DNA of 50,050 nt from DAIOFH01 sp036745875 (GTDB lineage Bacteria; Planctomycetota; SZUA-567), in assembly GCA_036745875.1 (NCBI GenBank), contig DAIOFH010000006.1:1-50050 (forward strand), in the 5' to 3' direction. Each line of letters begins with the position of its first letter. The stretch's first letter is position 1. Made by a program: the position numbers and the translations under genes. The notes beneath the pieces were generated by a model that did not search any database, was not told the DNA's origin, and saw only the letters and a program-made list of their open reading frames with translations. Shown here one piece after another: positions 34,553-44,100 of this stretch.

Positions 34553-34582
34553 AAAAAAACCGCTCTAGTGAGCGGTTTTTTT
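34553..34582. terminator. Bidirectional terminator
   Basis: A perfect 13-base stem (aaaaaaaccgctc, loop tagt, gagcggttttttt) with T-tracts on both strands. It ends the glnS-to-peptide string and the convergent rpsL-rpsG transcript. Confidence 0.95.
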
Positions 34583-34604
34583 ATGCGACTTGAGAGAGAC
34601 TGCT

Positions 34605-35081
34605 TTACCAGGCGAAGTGGGCGAATGCCTTGTTCGCTTCGGCCATGCGGTGGGTGTTTTCACGCACTGTCATGGCGGCACCTTCGCGCTTGAACGCGTC
34701 GAGAATTTCAGCTGCCAGGCGTTCCTTCATGGGACGGCCGGATTTCTTGCGGGTGGCGTCAAGAACCCAGCGGATGGCAAGGCTCTGCTGGCGGTTCGGC
34801 TTGACCTGAACCGGAACCTGGTAGTTTGCACCGCCGACGCGGCGGGATTTGACTTCGACAATCGGCTTGATGTTGTTGATGGCTGTTTCAAAAACCTTCA
34901 CCGGCTCTTCGTCGGGGAGGCGTTTGGCGACGATATCCATTGCACCGTAGAAGATGGCTTCGGAGATGGACTTCTTGCCGTCATACATCAGGCAGTTGAT
35001 AAATTTCGAAACAATGACGGAACCATAGCGGGCATCCGGTTTGACGCCGGGACCAGTGACATTGGTGCTTCTTACTGACAT
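34605..35081 (-). CDS. rpsG: Ribosomal protein S7
   Basis: A 158-residue 30S assembly protein that binds the 16S 3' major domain. Family blocks are DARYGSVIVSKFINCLMYDGKKS near 15, FETAINNIKPIVEVKSRRVGGANYQVP near 65 and the end REGAAMTVRENTHRMAEANKAFAHF. The ATG at 35081 follows gggga. It lies 120 bases after rpsL, and no fusA or tuf follows, so the str operon is split here. Confidence 0.98.
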   Translation of the reverse strand: MSVRSTNVTGPGVKPDARYGSVIVSKFINCLMYDGKKSISEAIFYGAMDIVAKRLPDEEPVKVFETAINNIKPIVEVKSRRVGGANYQVPVQVKPNRQQSLAIRWVLDATRKKSGRPMKERLAAEILDAFKREGAAMTVRENTHRMAEANKAFAHFAW

Positions 35082-35201
35082 GTTTTTCCCCAAATCAGGT
35101 GGCTGCGCCTTTCGTTGCGGCAACCAAGGATTTCATTGAAAATACTGCTTCCCGGATATACGATCCGAGACACCAGGGATACTCCGACGCGTGCGCCCGA
35201 T

Positions 35202-35576
35202 TTATTTCTTGGGTTGCTTTGCGCCGTATTTGGAACGCTGCTGGCGGCGGTTTTCAACGCCTGCGCAGTCGAACACGCCACGGATGACGTGGTAACGCAC
35301 ACCGGGAAGGTCGCGCACACGGCCGCCGCGGATGAGGACGATCGAGTGTTCCTGAAGGTTGTGGCCTTCGCCGGGAATGTACACGGTGACTTCCTTGCCG
35401 TTTGTCAGGCGAACACGCGCGATCTTACGCAGCGCGGAGTTCGGCTTTTTCGGCGTAGTGGTCTTGACCTGGACGCAGACGCCCTTCCTCTGCGGGCAGG
35501 ATTCAAGTACCGGTGACTTCGATTTGTACTTGGGCTGCTTGCGGCCCTTGCGGACCAATTGGTTGATTGTAGGCAT
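35202..35576 (-). CDS. rpsL: Ribosomal protein S12, Arg88 variant
   Basis: A 124-residue decoding-centre protein. It has the conserved TTTPKKPNSALRK (K43 kept) and GRVRDLPGVRYHVIRG. Position 88 is Arg (codon cgc), where most bacteria have Lys; K88R is a known streptomycin-resistance change in rpsL. The C-terminus (QQRSKYGAKQPKK) is normal. A putative promoter and a leader hairpin lie upstream, so it is probably transcribed apart from rpoC. Confidence 0.98.
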   Translation of the reverse strand: MPTINQLVRKGRKQPKYKSKSPVLESCPQRKGVCVQVKTTTPKKPNSALRKIARVRLTNGKEVTVYIPGEGHNLQEHSIVLIRGGRVRDLPGVRYHVIRGVFDCAGVENRRQQRSKYGAKQPKK

Positions 35577-35640
35577 AGTCTCTCTTACATTGTCAAAACT
35601 TACGATAAAACACCATTTTTTACTGTATATAAAACCTGCC

Positions 35641-35665
35641 CGGCACAGCAGCCACCGCTGTGCCG
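35641..35665 (-). promoter_or_regulatory. Leader hairpin upstream of rpsL
   Basis: A perfect 9-base stem (cggcacagc, 7-base loop, gctgtgccg). It lies just downstream of the putative rpsL promoter, followed on the minus strand by ggcaggtttta. It could be an attenuator, an autoregulatory site, or the end of the glycosyltransferase transcript. Confidence 0.5.
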
Positions 35666-35679
35666 AGACAAAGATTCAA

Positions 35680-35707
35680 ATAATATGTAAAAACCCACGT
35701 TTGTCAA
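35680..35707 (-). promoter_or_regulatory. Putative promoter of rpsL-rpsG
   Basis: On the minus strand TTGACA (35702-35707), a 16-base spacer, then TATTAT (35680-35685), five of six matches to TATAAT. It lies between the glycosyltransferase stop and rpsL. Confidence 0.55.
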
Positions 35708-35784
35708 AGCAATAATCAGCTTTTCCGGTTAGAGTTGCTCCGAGACGAGTATTCGAAAATAAGTCCCGAAAGATGATGACTCCA

Positions 35785-36690
35785 CTACCGTTCCCGCTCT
35801 CCCAAAACCCTTTCCCCTGGAATATATCTCACCTTTGTCAAGGGATACAGTTTTCCCGCCAGCCGTTCTATTCTTCCGAGGGTCTTGGAGCGTCGGACAT
35901 GGACGGGGATTGACCAAAAATCGAACCGCTTCACTTCCACAAGATCGTCATCCAACGACCTTCCCGACAGCTTCGATTCCACGAAGAAATTGCGGATTGC
36001 CATCAGCCACTCGGGTTTGTTGCCCCAATAATGACCAATAAACGAATTCGACGCCGAAACAGGCATCTGAGAGAGAACCATGGCGAACGCGATCTGTTCG
36101 GTAAAGTTGTATCGCTTGGCCGTACTGCTCGACCGGGGATACATGTCGTCGTTCACCTCCAGGACCTTGTCGACCAGCCTGGCGGCATCTTTCCCTGGCA
36201 TCGCTATAACGCCTGAATTCCAGATAGGCGTTTCAGTATTTACCTCGATGCCGGCAAAAGATTTTCCTTTGACGAAATTCCAGAAACGCCGTGTCGTTCT
36301 GTCTTCCGCCGTGCATATCAGACAGTGCAACTCGTGCATGAAAAGCTTACCGTCTTTGAGACCGGCGGCGAGAGTCTCCAAACCTCCGTAACAGAAGGTG
36401 TCTCCGTCCAAAAATACGATATCTTTCGCCGGATATGCCTGGATCGCCTTCTGGACAGCCTTGATCTTTATGCGGAATAAATAGTCGTCCTGACCGCGCC
36501 ACTCTTCCAACGTCGATGTGTCCAGTTGTATGGTGTCGATTCTGCCCCGCAAAAAACCATAATGACGGAAATCGTCGGCCAGGAGGACGACGCGTTCCAC
36601 GCAGGGGGATGAAAGGGTGGTTACTATCGAAAATGCCGTCTGCAAATGATAATCGATGTTGGTTCCCCAAGCTGCATAAACAATTATCAT
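35785..36690 (-). CDS. GT-A-fold glycosyltransferase-like protein
   Basis: A 301-residue soluble protein starting MIIVYAAWGTN, with alternating beta strands and a DxD-type metal motif in VFLDGDTFCYGG near 91. WNSGVIAMPGKDAA near 157 follows. This layout is that of nucleotide-sugar-dependent GT-A enzymes (GT8-like or related). No membrane segment or signal is seen, so it is cytosolic; the acceptor is unknown. It lies on the same strand between rpoC and rpsL, which normally adjoin, bounded by a hairpin on each side. The start is the ATG at 36690; a GTG two codons upstream is possible. Confidence 0.75.
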   Translation of the reverse strand: MIIVYAAWGTNIDYHLQTAFSIVTTLSSPCVERVVLLADDFRHYGFLRGRIDTIQLDTSTLEEWRGQDDYLFRIKIKAVQKAIQAYPAKDIVFLDGDTFCYGGLETLAAGLKDGKLFMHELHCLICTAEDRTTRRFWNFVKGKSFAGIEVNTETPIWNSGVIAMPGKDAARLVDKVLEVNDDMYPRSSSTAKRYNFTEQIAFAMVLSQMPVSASNSFIGHYWGNKPEWLMAIRNFFVESKLSGRSLDDDLVEVKRFDFWSIPVHVRRSKTLGRIERLAGKLYPLTKVRYIPGERVLGERER

Positions 36691-36722
36691 ATACACATAC
36701 CGTCCATAGGCGGGAATTGCGA

Positions 36723-36764
36723 CGGATGGGTAACCATACCAGTGAACTATTGGTTACCCATCCG
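36723..36764 (-). terminator. Strong stem-loop after rpoC
   Basis: A 14-base perfect inverted repeat (cggatgggtaacca at 36723-36736, mate 36751-36764), nine bases after the rpoC stop. It lacks a T-tract, so it may be a processing or stability hairpin or a factor-dependent terminator. Confidence 0.6.
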
Positions 36765-36772
36765 GCTGTCAT

Positions 36773-39700
36773 TTAGTCGTTGAGAAGATTTTCCAAGTCC
36801 TTACCAATCTCGTCCTCGGGCGCGGAACCTTGGGACGACTCGGGTTGAGGCAGCGGCTGGGTGCGGATATTGGAGTTCCTGAGTTGCGGGAACCCGGTAC
36901 CGGCCGGGATCATTCTGCCGATAAGGACATTTTCTTTCAGGCCTTTCAGGGTGTCGCGGCGACCGGCGATTGCCGCGTCAGTGAGGACGCGGGTCGTTTC
37001 CTGGAAGGACGCGGCGGCGACGACCGAATCCGACGACAAGCTCGCCCTGGCGACGCCCTGGAGAACACCCACATACTGAGCCGGGCGGCCACCCTTGTTC
37101 GTGACGTCGCGGTTGACCTTGTTGATGAGGGTCTTGGAGACGGCGTCTGTGAGAAGAAGCTGGGTATCGCCCGGATCTTCGATCTTCACCTTCGACATCA
37201 TTTGCCTGATGATGATTTCAATGTGCTTGTCGTTGATGCGCACGTTCTGCGCGCGGTAGACCTTCTGGACTTCGCCGAGGAGGTAATTCTGGAGCGCCTC
37301 CTCGCCGGAAATCGCGAGGATGTCGTGCGGGACCAGGGGACCTTCGACCAGCGGTTCACCAGCCTTCACGCGGTCGCCGGTGTGGACGCGGACATGCTTG
37401 CCCTGCGGCACCAGGTGCTCGAACGACTGGCCTGAATCGGACTTGACGATGATCTGGCGCTTGCCGCGGCGACGCTCGCCAAGTTCGACAATGCCATCGA
37501 TGCCGGACATGACGGCGGGATCCTTCGGCTTTCTCGCTTCGAAGAGCTCGGTAATGCGCGGCAGACCGCCGGTGATGTCCTGGGTGGTGCCCATTTCACG
37601 CGGCGTCCTGGCAAGTTCTTCGCCGGCTTCGACGCGTTCGCCTTCTTCAACCCTGAGGTGGGCCTTTTCCGGGACGGAATAGTAGGCGAGGATGCTTTCG
37701 CGATCTTCGTCAAGAATGAGGATCTGCGGCTGCAGGTCGCCCTTGTGTTCCAGGATGACCTTGCGTTCAAAGCCGGAAGCGTCGGATTCGACGCGCATGG
37801 TCGAACCTTCGACAATATCCTCGAAGCGGATATAACCGGATTTTTCCGACAGGAGCGGCGTATTGTAGGCGTCCCAGTTGGCAAGGGCCTGGCGCGGCTT
37901 GACGACGTCGCCTTCCTTCACCTTGAGGATCGCGCCGGCCGGGATATCCATCGGTTCGCCGATTTCACGGCCGCGGTCGTCGCAGATGATGAGGGTGCCG
38001 TTACGGTTGAGAACGACCGGAACGCGAATATCCTTGCCCTTGTCGTCCTTTCGTACCGTTTCAACAACCTTGAGGTTGGAGAACTTGACGGGGCCGCCGA
38101 TATCGGCGCGGATTTCCGATTCCTTGACCGCGTGCTTGGCGATACCGCCGATGTGGAAGGTACGCATGGTCAGCTGTGTACCAGGTTCACCGATGGACTG
38201 GGCGGCGATGACGCCGACGGCCGTCCCAGGTTCGACCAGTTTGCCGGTGGACAGGTCCATTCCATAGCACTTGGCGCAAATGCCGTGGGTGCTTTCGCAG
38301 GTCAAGGGGCTCCTGACCCTGATCTTGCCGAGGTCAAGTTCCTGGATCCTGAGCGCTGCCGGACGATCGATCAACTGACCCTTGGCGACGACGAGTTCGC
38401 CCGTCAGAATGTCGACGATGTTGTCGCAGGCGACCCGGCCGAAGATGTTGTCGGCAAGGCTGACTTCCTCGTGTTCGCCGGAAGTGACGGCACCCTTGGC
38501 GACGCCGTTCAAGGTGCCGCAATCCATCATGGTGATGGTTGCGTCCTGGGCGACTTCGACAAGCTTTCTCGTCAGGTAACCCGAGTCCGCCGTCTTCAAG
38601 GCGGTATCGGCAAGACCCTTGCGCGCGCCGTGCGTGGAGGAGAAGTATTCGAGACCCCTCAGGCCTTCACGGAAATTAGCGCGGATCGGCGTTTCGATGA
38701 TTCGCCCGTTCGGCTTGGTCATAAGACCGCGGAAGCCGGCAAGCTGACGGATCTGGGTGGTGGAACCTCTGGCGCCCGAGTCGAACATTGCCCAGACGGG
38801 ATTCAGGTATGTTTCCCCCTTGCGCTGTCTGTGGTCCTTGAGTTCCTTCAGAAGGTCGGTGGTAATTGCCTCCGTGACATGCGTCCAGGCGTCGACGATC
38901 TGGTTATAGCGTTCGCCGTCGGTGATATCGCCCATAAGGTGGGCTTCTTCGATGACCGCGACCTTGTCTTCGGCGACCTTTATGATGGCGGCCTTGGATT
39001 GCGGGGTCCTGAGGTCGTAGGCGGCGAAGGACAAGCCGGAAAGGGTCGCGTAATGGAACCCTGCTTCCTTTGTTGTATCGAGGAATTCCACGGTCGAGCG
39101 GCGGCCGAGGCGCAGGTGGCAGTCGGACACGCAGGAGTTCAGCGCTTTCTTGTTCATGCGCTTGTTGTAGAAGGGCATACCGTCCGGCATCATGTCATGG
39201 AACAAGATGCGGCCGATGGAGGTCGGCAGGAAGCGGCGGCGCGACTTTTTCGGCTCTTCCGCTGAAGTCAGGATCTTGACTTCCGGCTTGCCGTCAGCGC
39301 CCTTGACGTATTCGATGCGGACAAGTTCGTCATCAGCCGTTTCGGCGATGATTTCCGCACCCTTGGGCATGCGGACATAAATGCGCGCGCCAAGGTGGAT
39401 GAGGTTTTCTTCGTACGCCTCGATGGCGTCGTCGATGTCCTTGAAGACAATGCCTTCGCCCTTGAGCCCGGAACGGACCAGGGTGAGGTAGTAGCAGCCG
39501 AGGACGATGTCGAGGTCCGCAGTGATGATCGGGTTGCCGTGCGCGGGGGAAAAGATGTTGGCTGTGGAAATCATCAGCAAGGACGCTTCGACCTGCGACT
39601 CCACCGTCAAAGGCAAATGGACAGCCATCTGGTCGCCGTCGAAGTCCGCGTTGAAGCCGGAACAAACGAGCGGGTGAATACGAATGGCCTCACCTTCGAC

Positions 39701-41008
39701 AAGCACGGGATAAAAGGCCTGGATGCCCATGCGGTGCAACGTGGGGGCACGGTTGAGCATCACCGGGTGGCCTTCGATAACTTCTTCGAGAACGTCCCAT
39801 ATTTCCTCGTCCTTGCGCTCAAGCATGGTCTTGGCGGATTTGATCGTATCGGCCAGGCCCTTTTCCTTGAGCTTGCGGATAATGAACGGCTGGAACAATT
39901 CAAGCGCGATCTTCTTCGGCAAACCGACCTGGTCAAGCTTGAGTTCGGGACCGACGATGATGACGGAACGGGCCGAGTAGTCGACGCGCTTACCAAGGAG
40001 GTTGGCGCGGAAGCGGCCCTGCTTGCCCTTGATCATGTCGGTGAGGGATTTCAGGGGGCGATTGCCCGCGCCCTGGACTGGGCGCTTGCAGCGGCCGTTG
40101 TCGAACAGCGCGTCCACGGCCTGCTGGAGCATGCGCTTTTCGTTTCTGACGATGACGGACGGCGCGTTCAGGTCCAGGAGCTTCGCGAGGCGGTTGTTGC
40201 GATAAATGACGCGGCGATAGAGGTCGTTCAGGTCGGAGGTGGCGAAATTGCCGCTGTCCAGCGGGACGAGGGGGCGCAGATCCGGAGGAATAACCGGAAC
40301 GACGTCCATGACCATCCAGGCGGGATCGTTCTTGCCGGCGATAAGGGCCTGGACAAGACGAAGGCGTTTCACCAGCGTTTCGGTCTTCAGCTTCTGGGTG
40401 CAGCCGGCCAGCTCTTCCTTCAGCTCCTGCTCGAGGGCCGGGAGGTCGATCGTCTTCAGGAGTTCACGTACCGACTCCGCGCCCATCATGGCCTTGAAGG
40501 AGGAACCGTATTTGTCGCGGCATTCCCGGTAGCCGTCCTCCGAAAGGACTTCGGCGTGCTTGAGGGGGGTGTCGCCGGGTTCTGTGACGACATAGCGCTG
40601 GAAATAAATGATCTGCTGCAACGCCGTCGACTTGATCCCCAGAAGGGTGCCAAGGCGGGACGGCATGGCGCGGAAAAACCAGATATGCACAACCGGGACC
40701 GCGAGGTTGATGTGGCCCATGCGGGTGCGGCGCACCTTGGAGTGGGTGATCTTGACGCCGCAGCGGTCGCAGATGATGTCTTTGTACTTGATGCCCTTGA
40801 ACTTGCCGCAGGAGCATTCCCAATCGCGCTCGGGACCGAAGATCCTCTCGCAGAAGAGGCCGTCCTTTTCCGGGCGATAGGTACGATAGTTTATCGTCTC
40901 CGGCGTCTTTACTTCGCCATAGGACCACGAACGAATATCGTTCGGGCTCGCGAGAGAGATGGTGATGGAGCCGTAGTCGTTGATGCGCTCATAGCTCATT
41001 TCAGGCAT
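36773..41008 (-). CDS. rpoC: RNA polymerase beta' subunit
   Basis: A 1411-residue catalytic subunit. The N-terminal zinc site is CSCGKFKGIKYKDIICDRCG near 65-85. The active-site NADFDGDQMAVH is near 451. The trigger-loop/bridge region follows, with a C-terminal second zinc site (CESTHGICAKCYG). Its length is close to E. coli's 1407. gaggatattc precedes the ATG. It is separated from rpoB by 126 bases that hold a palindromic repeat, wider than the usual few dozen bases. Confidence 0.99.
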   Translation of the reverse strand: MPEMSYERINDYGSITISLASPNDIRSWSYGEVKTPETINYRTYRPEKDGLFCERIFGPERDWECSCGKFKGIKYKDIICDRCGVKITHSKVRRTRMGHINLAVPVVHIWFFRAMPSRLGTLLGIKSTALQQIIYFQRYVVTEPGDTPLKHAEVLSEDGYRECRDKYGSSFKAMMGAESVRELLKTIDLPALEQELKEELAGCTQKLKTETLVKRLRLVQALIAGKNDPAWMVMDVVPVIPPDLRPLVPLDSGNFATSDLNDLYRRVIYRNNRLAKLLDLNAPSVIVRNEKRMLQQAVDALFDNGRCKRPVQGAGNRPLKSLTDMIKGKQGRFRANLLGKRVDYSARSVIIVGPELKLDQVGLPKKIALELFQPFIIRKLKEKGLADTIKSAKTMLERKDEEIWDVLEEVIEGHPVMLNRAPTLHRMGIQAFYPVLVEGEAIRIHPLVCSGFNADFDGDQMAVHLPLTVESQVEASLLMISTANIFSPAHGNPIITADLDIVLGCYYLTLVRSGLKGEGIVFKDIDDAIEAYEENLIHLGARIYVRMPKGAEIIAETADDELVRIEYVKGADGKPEVKILTSAEEPKKSRRRFLPTSIGRILFHDMMPDGMPFYNKRMNKKALNSCVSDCHLRLGRRSTVEFLDTTKEAGFHYATLSGLSFAAYDLRTPQSKAAIIKVAEDKVAVIEEAHLMGDITDGERYNQIVDAWTHVTEAITTDLLKELKDHRQRKGETYLNPVWAMFDSGARGSTTQIRQLAGFRGLMTKPNGRIIETPIRANFREGLRGLEYFSSTHGARKGLADTALKTADSGYLTRKLVEVAQDATITMMDCGTLNGVAKGAVTSGEHEEVSLADNIFGRVACDNIVDILTGELVVAKGQLIDRPAALRIQELDLGKIRVRSPLTCESTHGICAKCYGMDLSTGKLVEPGTAVGVIAAQSIGEPGTQLTMRTFHIGGIAKHAVKESEIRADIGGPVKFSNLKVVETVRKDDKGKDIRVPVVLNRNGTLIICDDRGREIGEPMDIPAGAILKVKEGDVVKPRQALANWDAYNTPLLSEKSGYIRFEDIVEGSTMRVESDASGFERKVILEHKGDLQPQILILDEDRESILAYYSVPEKAHLRVEEGERVEAGEELARTPREMGTTQDITGGLPRITELFEARKPKDPAVMSGIDGIVELGERRRGKRQIIVKSDSGQSFEHLVPQGKHVRVHTGDRVKAGEPLVEGPLVPHDILAISGEEALQNYLLGEVQKVYRAQNVRINDKHIEIIIRQMMSKVKIEDPGDTQLLLTDAVSKTLINKVNRDVTNKGGRPAQYVGVLQGVARASLSSDSVVAAASFQETTRVLTDAAIAGRRDTLKGLKENVLIGRMIPAGTGFPQLRNSNIRTQPLPQPESSQGSAPEDEIGKDLENLLND

Positions 41009-41030
41009 GTGAATATCCTCTATAGTTTTT

Positions 41031-41097
41031 AAGTTATGAGTTAAGAGTGAAGAGTTTGCGGTAAAACTTTTTCACTCTTAGTTCTTAACTCATAACT
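41031..41097. repeat. Palindromic repeat between rpoB and rpoC
   Basis: An imperfect inverted repeat. The left arm is about 41031-41057 (aagttatgagttaagagtga...). The right arm, 41065-41097, starts aactttttcactcttag. The right arm matches 30 of 33 bases in the element at 46128-46160. It lies in the transcript linking the two polymerase genes. Confidence 0.7.
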
Positions 41098-41134
41098 CTG
41101 CTCAATATGTACCTCTGTCTCCCACGGATGCGAC

Positions 41135-44100
41135 TCAGCTGTTTTCCGGGTCGTTCGTGAGGCGGCCGCTGCGTTCCAGCTTGATGTTGAGGCCGATGCC
41201 GCGGATTTCATTACAGAGAACGTCGAACGAAACCGGCATGCCGGGCTCGACCGTGCTTTCGCCCTTGACCATGGCTTCGTAGATCTTTGTCCTGCCGTCC
41301 ACGTCGTCGGATTTGACGGTGAGGAGTTCCTGCAGGATGTTTGCGGCACCATAGGCTTCGAGCGCCCAGACTTCCATTTCACCAAAGCGCTGGCCGCCGT
41401 TTCTCGCCTTGCCGCCAAGGGGCTGCTGGGTGATAAGGCTGTATGGGCCGGTTGCCCTGGCGTGGATCTTTTCCGCCACCAAGTGGTGCAGCTTGATCAT
41501 ATACATGTTGCCGACGGTTACCGGTTCGTGGAACGGTTCGCCGGTGCGGCCATCGTAGAGAACCGCCTTGCCGTCATCCGGCAGCTTGGCTTCGACAAGC
41601 GCTTCGTGTATTTCCGCTTCCGTCGCGCCGTCAAAGACCGGCGTCACGGCACGGAAGCCCAATTTCGACGCAGCCCACCCGAGGTGGGTCTCGAGGATCT
41701 GGCCCACGTTCATTCGGGATGGGACGCCCAACGGGTTCAGGACCATTTCGACCGGGGTGCCGTCTTCGAGGAACGGCATGTCCTCTTCCGGAAGAATCCT
41801 GGCCACAACGCCCTTGTTGCCATGGCGGCCCGCCATCTTGTCGCCGAGGGACAGCTTGCGCTTGACGGCGACATAGACTTTCACCAGTTCCAGGACGCCG
41901 GGGCGCAGTTCGTCGCCGCGACGCAGGCGGCCGACTTCGACTTCGCAGCGCGTTTCAAGGAAGCGGATGCGGCGGTCGTGCTCGAGGCAGATGGACTTGA
42001 TCCTGTCACGTTTGGCGGCCGGAGCTTCCAGGTCGCCGAACTGCGCCTGTTCCTGCAATTCCATCATGCGCTCGTAGTCGATCTGGCGCGGGATCTTCAA
42101 AACCTTGCCGGAGCGCTTGTTTACCGGAGGCCCGCCAAGGGCTTCGGAGAGGCGCTTGAACTTCAGGCTGATTTCTTCCACAATCTTTTCGCGGGTAACG
42201 GTCTCAAGCTTCTTGATCGCGTTCTTGACGGCCGTTTCCGGATTGAACTTGCTGTCCGGTCTCCTGCGGGACGCATTGGACTCTTCCCCAAGAGCTGCGG
42301 CGGGAATGATGGAGTCGACGTCGCCGCCCATTTCACCGAGAGCCTCGAGGGCGCGGGCGAGACCGGCTTCCGGATCGACGTCCGACGCCATGCTGCCGAC
42401 GCCGCGACGGGAGAAGCGCTTGACATTGATGACATACCCTTCCGTGCCCGGGGGAACGGTCAGGGAGTCGTTCTTGACGTCTTCGCCGGCGCGTCCGAAG
42501 ATGGCGCGGAGGAGTTTTTCCTCGGAAGAGAATTCCGATTTGGCCTTCGGCGCGATCTTGCCGACAAGGATGTCGCCGGGTTCGACCTTGGTACCGATGC
42601 GGATCAGGCCGGTGTCGTCAAGGTTGGCGAGGGCGGCTTCGGAGACGCCGGGGATGTCACGAGTGATTTCTTCCGCGCCGACCTTGGTCTCACGGATTTC
42701 ACAGGTAAATTCCTCGATGTGGACGGAGGTATAGGCGTCTTCCCTGATCAACTTCTCCGACACGAGGATCGCGTCCTCGAAGTTGCAGCCTTCAAAGGAG
42801 ATGAAGGCGACCATGGTGTTTTTCCCGAGAGCCAGTTCGCCGCCCTTGGTGGCGGCGCCTTCGGAAAGGGGATCACCCTTCTGAACGATGTCGCCGGTGC
42901 GGACGAGCGGAGTCTGGTTGAGGGTCGTGCCGTCGTTGAGGCCTTTGTACTTGTGCAGCCTGTACACGCGCTTCCCGGAGGTCAGTTCCTTGGAGCTGAC
43001 GACGATCCTGAGGGAGTCGGCGTAAAGAACCTCGCCGTCCTCACGGGCACGGGCGACCATGCCGGAATGGCGGACAACGTCCCTCTCCATGCCGGTGCCA
43101 ACGAGCGGGATGTCCGGACGCACCAGCGGCACGGCCTGACGTTGCATGTTCGAGCCCATAAGCGCGCGGTTCGCGTCGTCGTGTTCCAGGAACGGGATCA
43201 GCGACGCCGAAATGCCGACAAGCTGCTTTGGGCTGACGTCGACAAGGGTGACCTGGCCGGCCAGACAGTGCATAAAATCTTCGTTATGTCGGCAGATCGG
43301 ACGTTCGACCTGGATGACGCCTTTTTCGTCGACCGCGATGTCGGCCTGGGCGATGTAATGGTTGTCTTCCTCGTCCGCGCGGAGCCAAACGATCTCGCCG
43401 GTAATGGCCCTGTCCTTCACCTCATAATACGGAGTGACAAGGAAGCCGAGTTCGTTGATCGCCGAATAGTTGGCAAGGGAGACGATAAGACCGATATTGG
43501 TGCCTTCAGGCGTTTCGACCGGGCAGATCCTGCCATAGTGCGAAGTATGGACGTCACGCACCTCGAAGCCGGCGCGCTTGCGGTTGAGGCCGCCGGGGCC
43601 GAGAGCGGACAGGCGGCGTTCGTGCACAAGCTGCGACAACGGGTTCGACTGGTCGACCACCTGGGACAATTCGCCTCGGGCAAAGAAATATTCGATCGCC
43701 GAGGAGACGGTGACCGCGTTCAGCAGCTGGTGCGGACGAATCAGGTTCTGCATCGCCATGCCGGGGATGTCGCCGAACTTTTCCTGGTAGGTTCGGTACA
43801 TGCCGCCGTCGACGCCGTCGCCTTTCTTAATGGAAAGAGGCAGGGCGAGGAAGGACTGCATGCCGTGCTTCCTCTGGGCGGCCTGGTAGTCCTCATCGGA
43901 AATAATATCGCCTTCGACCAGTTCCGTATCCTGTGGGTCGAGGATCAACCAGGATTTGGCGGGCATTTCCTCAAACTCCGCCTTGGAGCCGTCGCGTAGA
44001 TACGCTTCGGCTTCGGCCTCGGTGACAATCTTGCCGACGGCCACGCGGATCTGCGGGTCGGGCTTGATCGCGACCATCAATTTCAGCGGGCGTTTCTTGG

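Noticed and set aside
41462..43999. 845-codon plus-strand frame inside rpoB
   Set aside because: It is antisense to conserved RpoB, and its composition is typical of a mirror frame.
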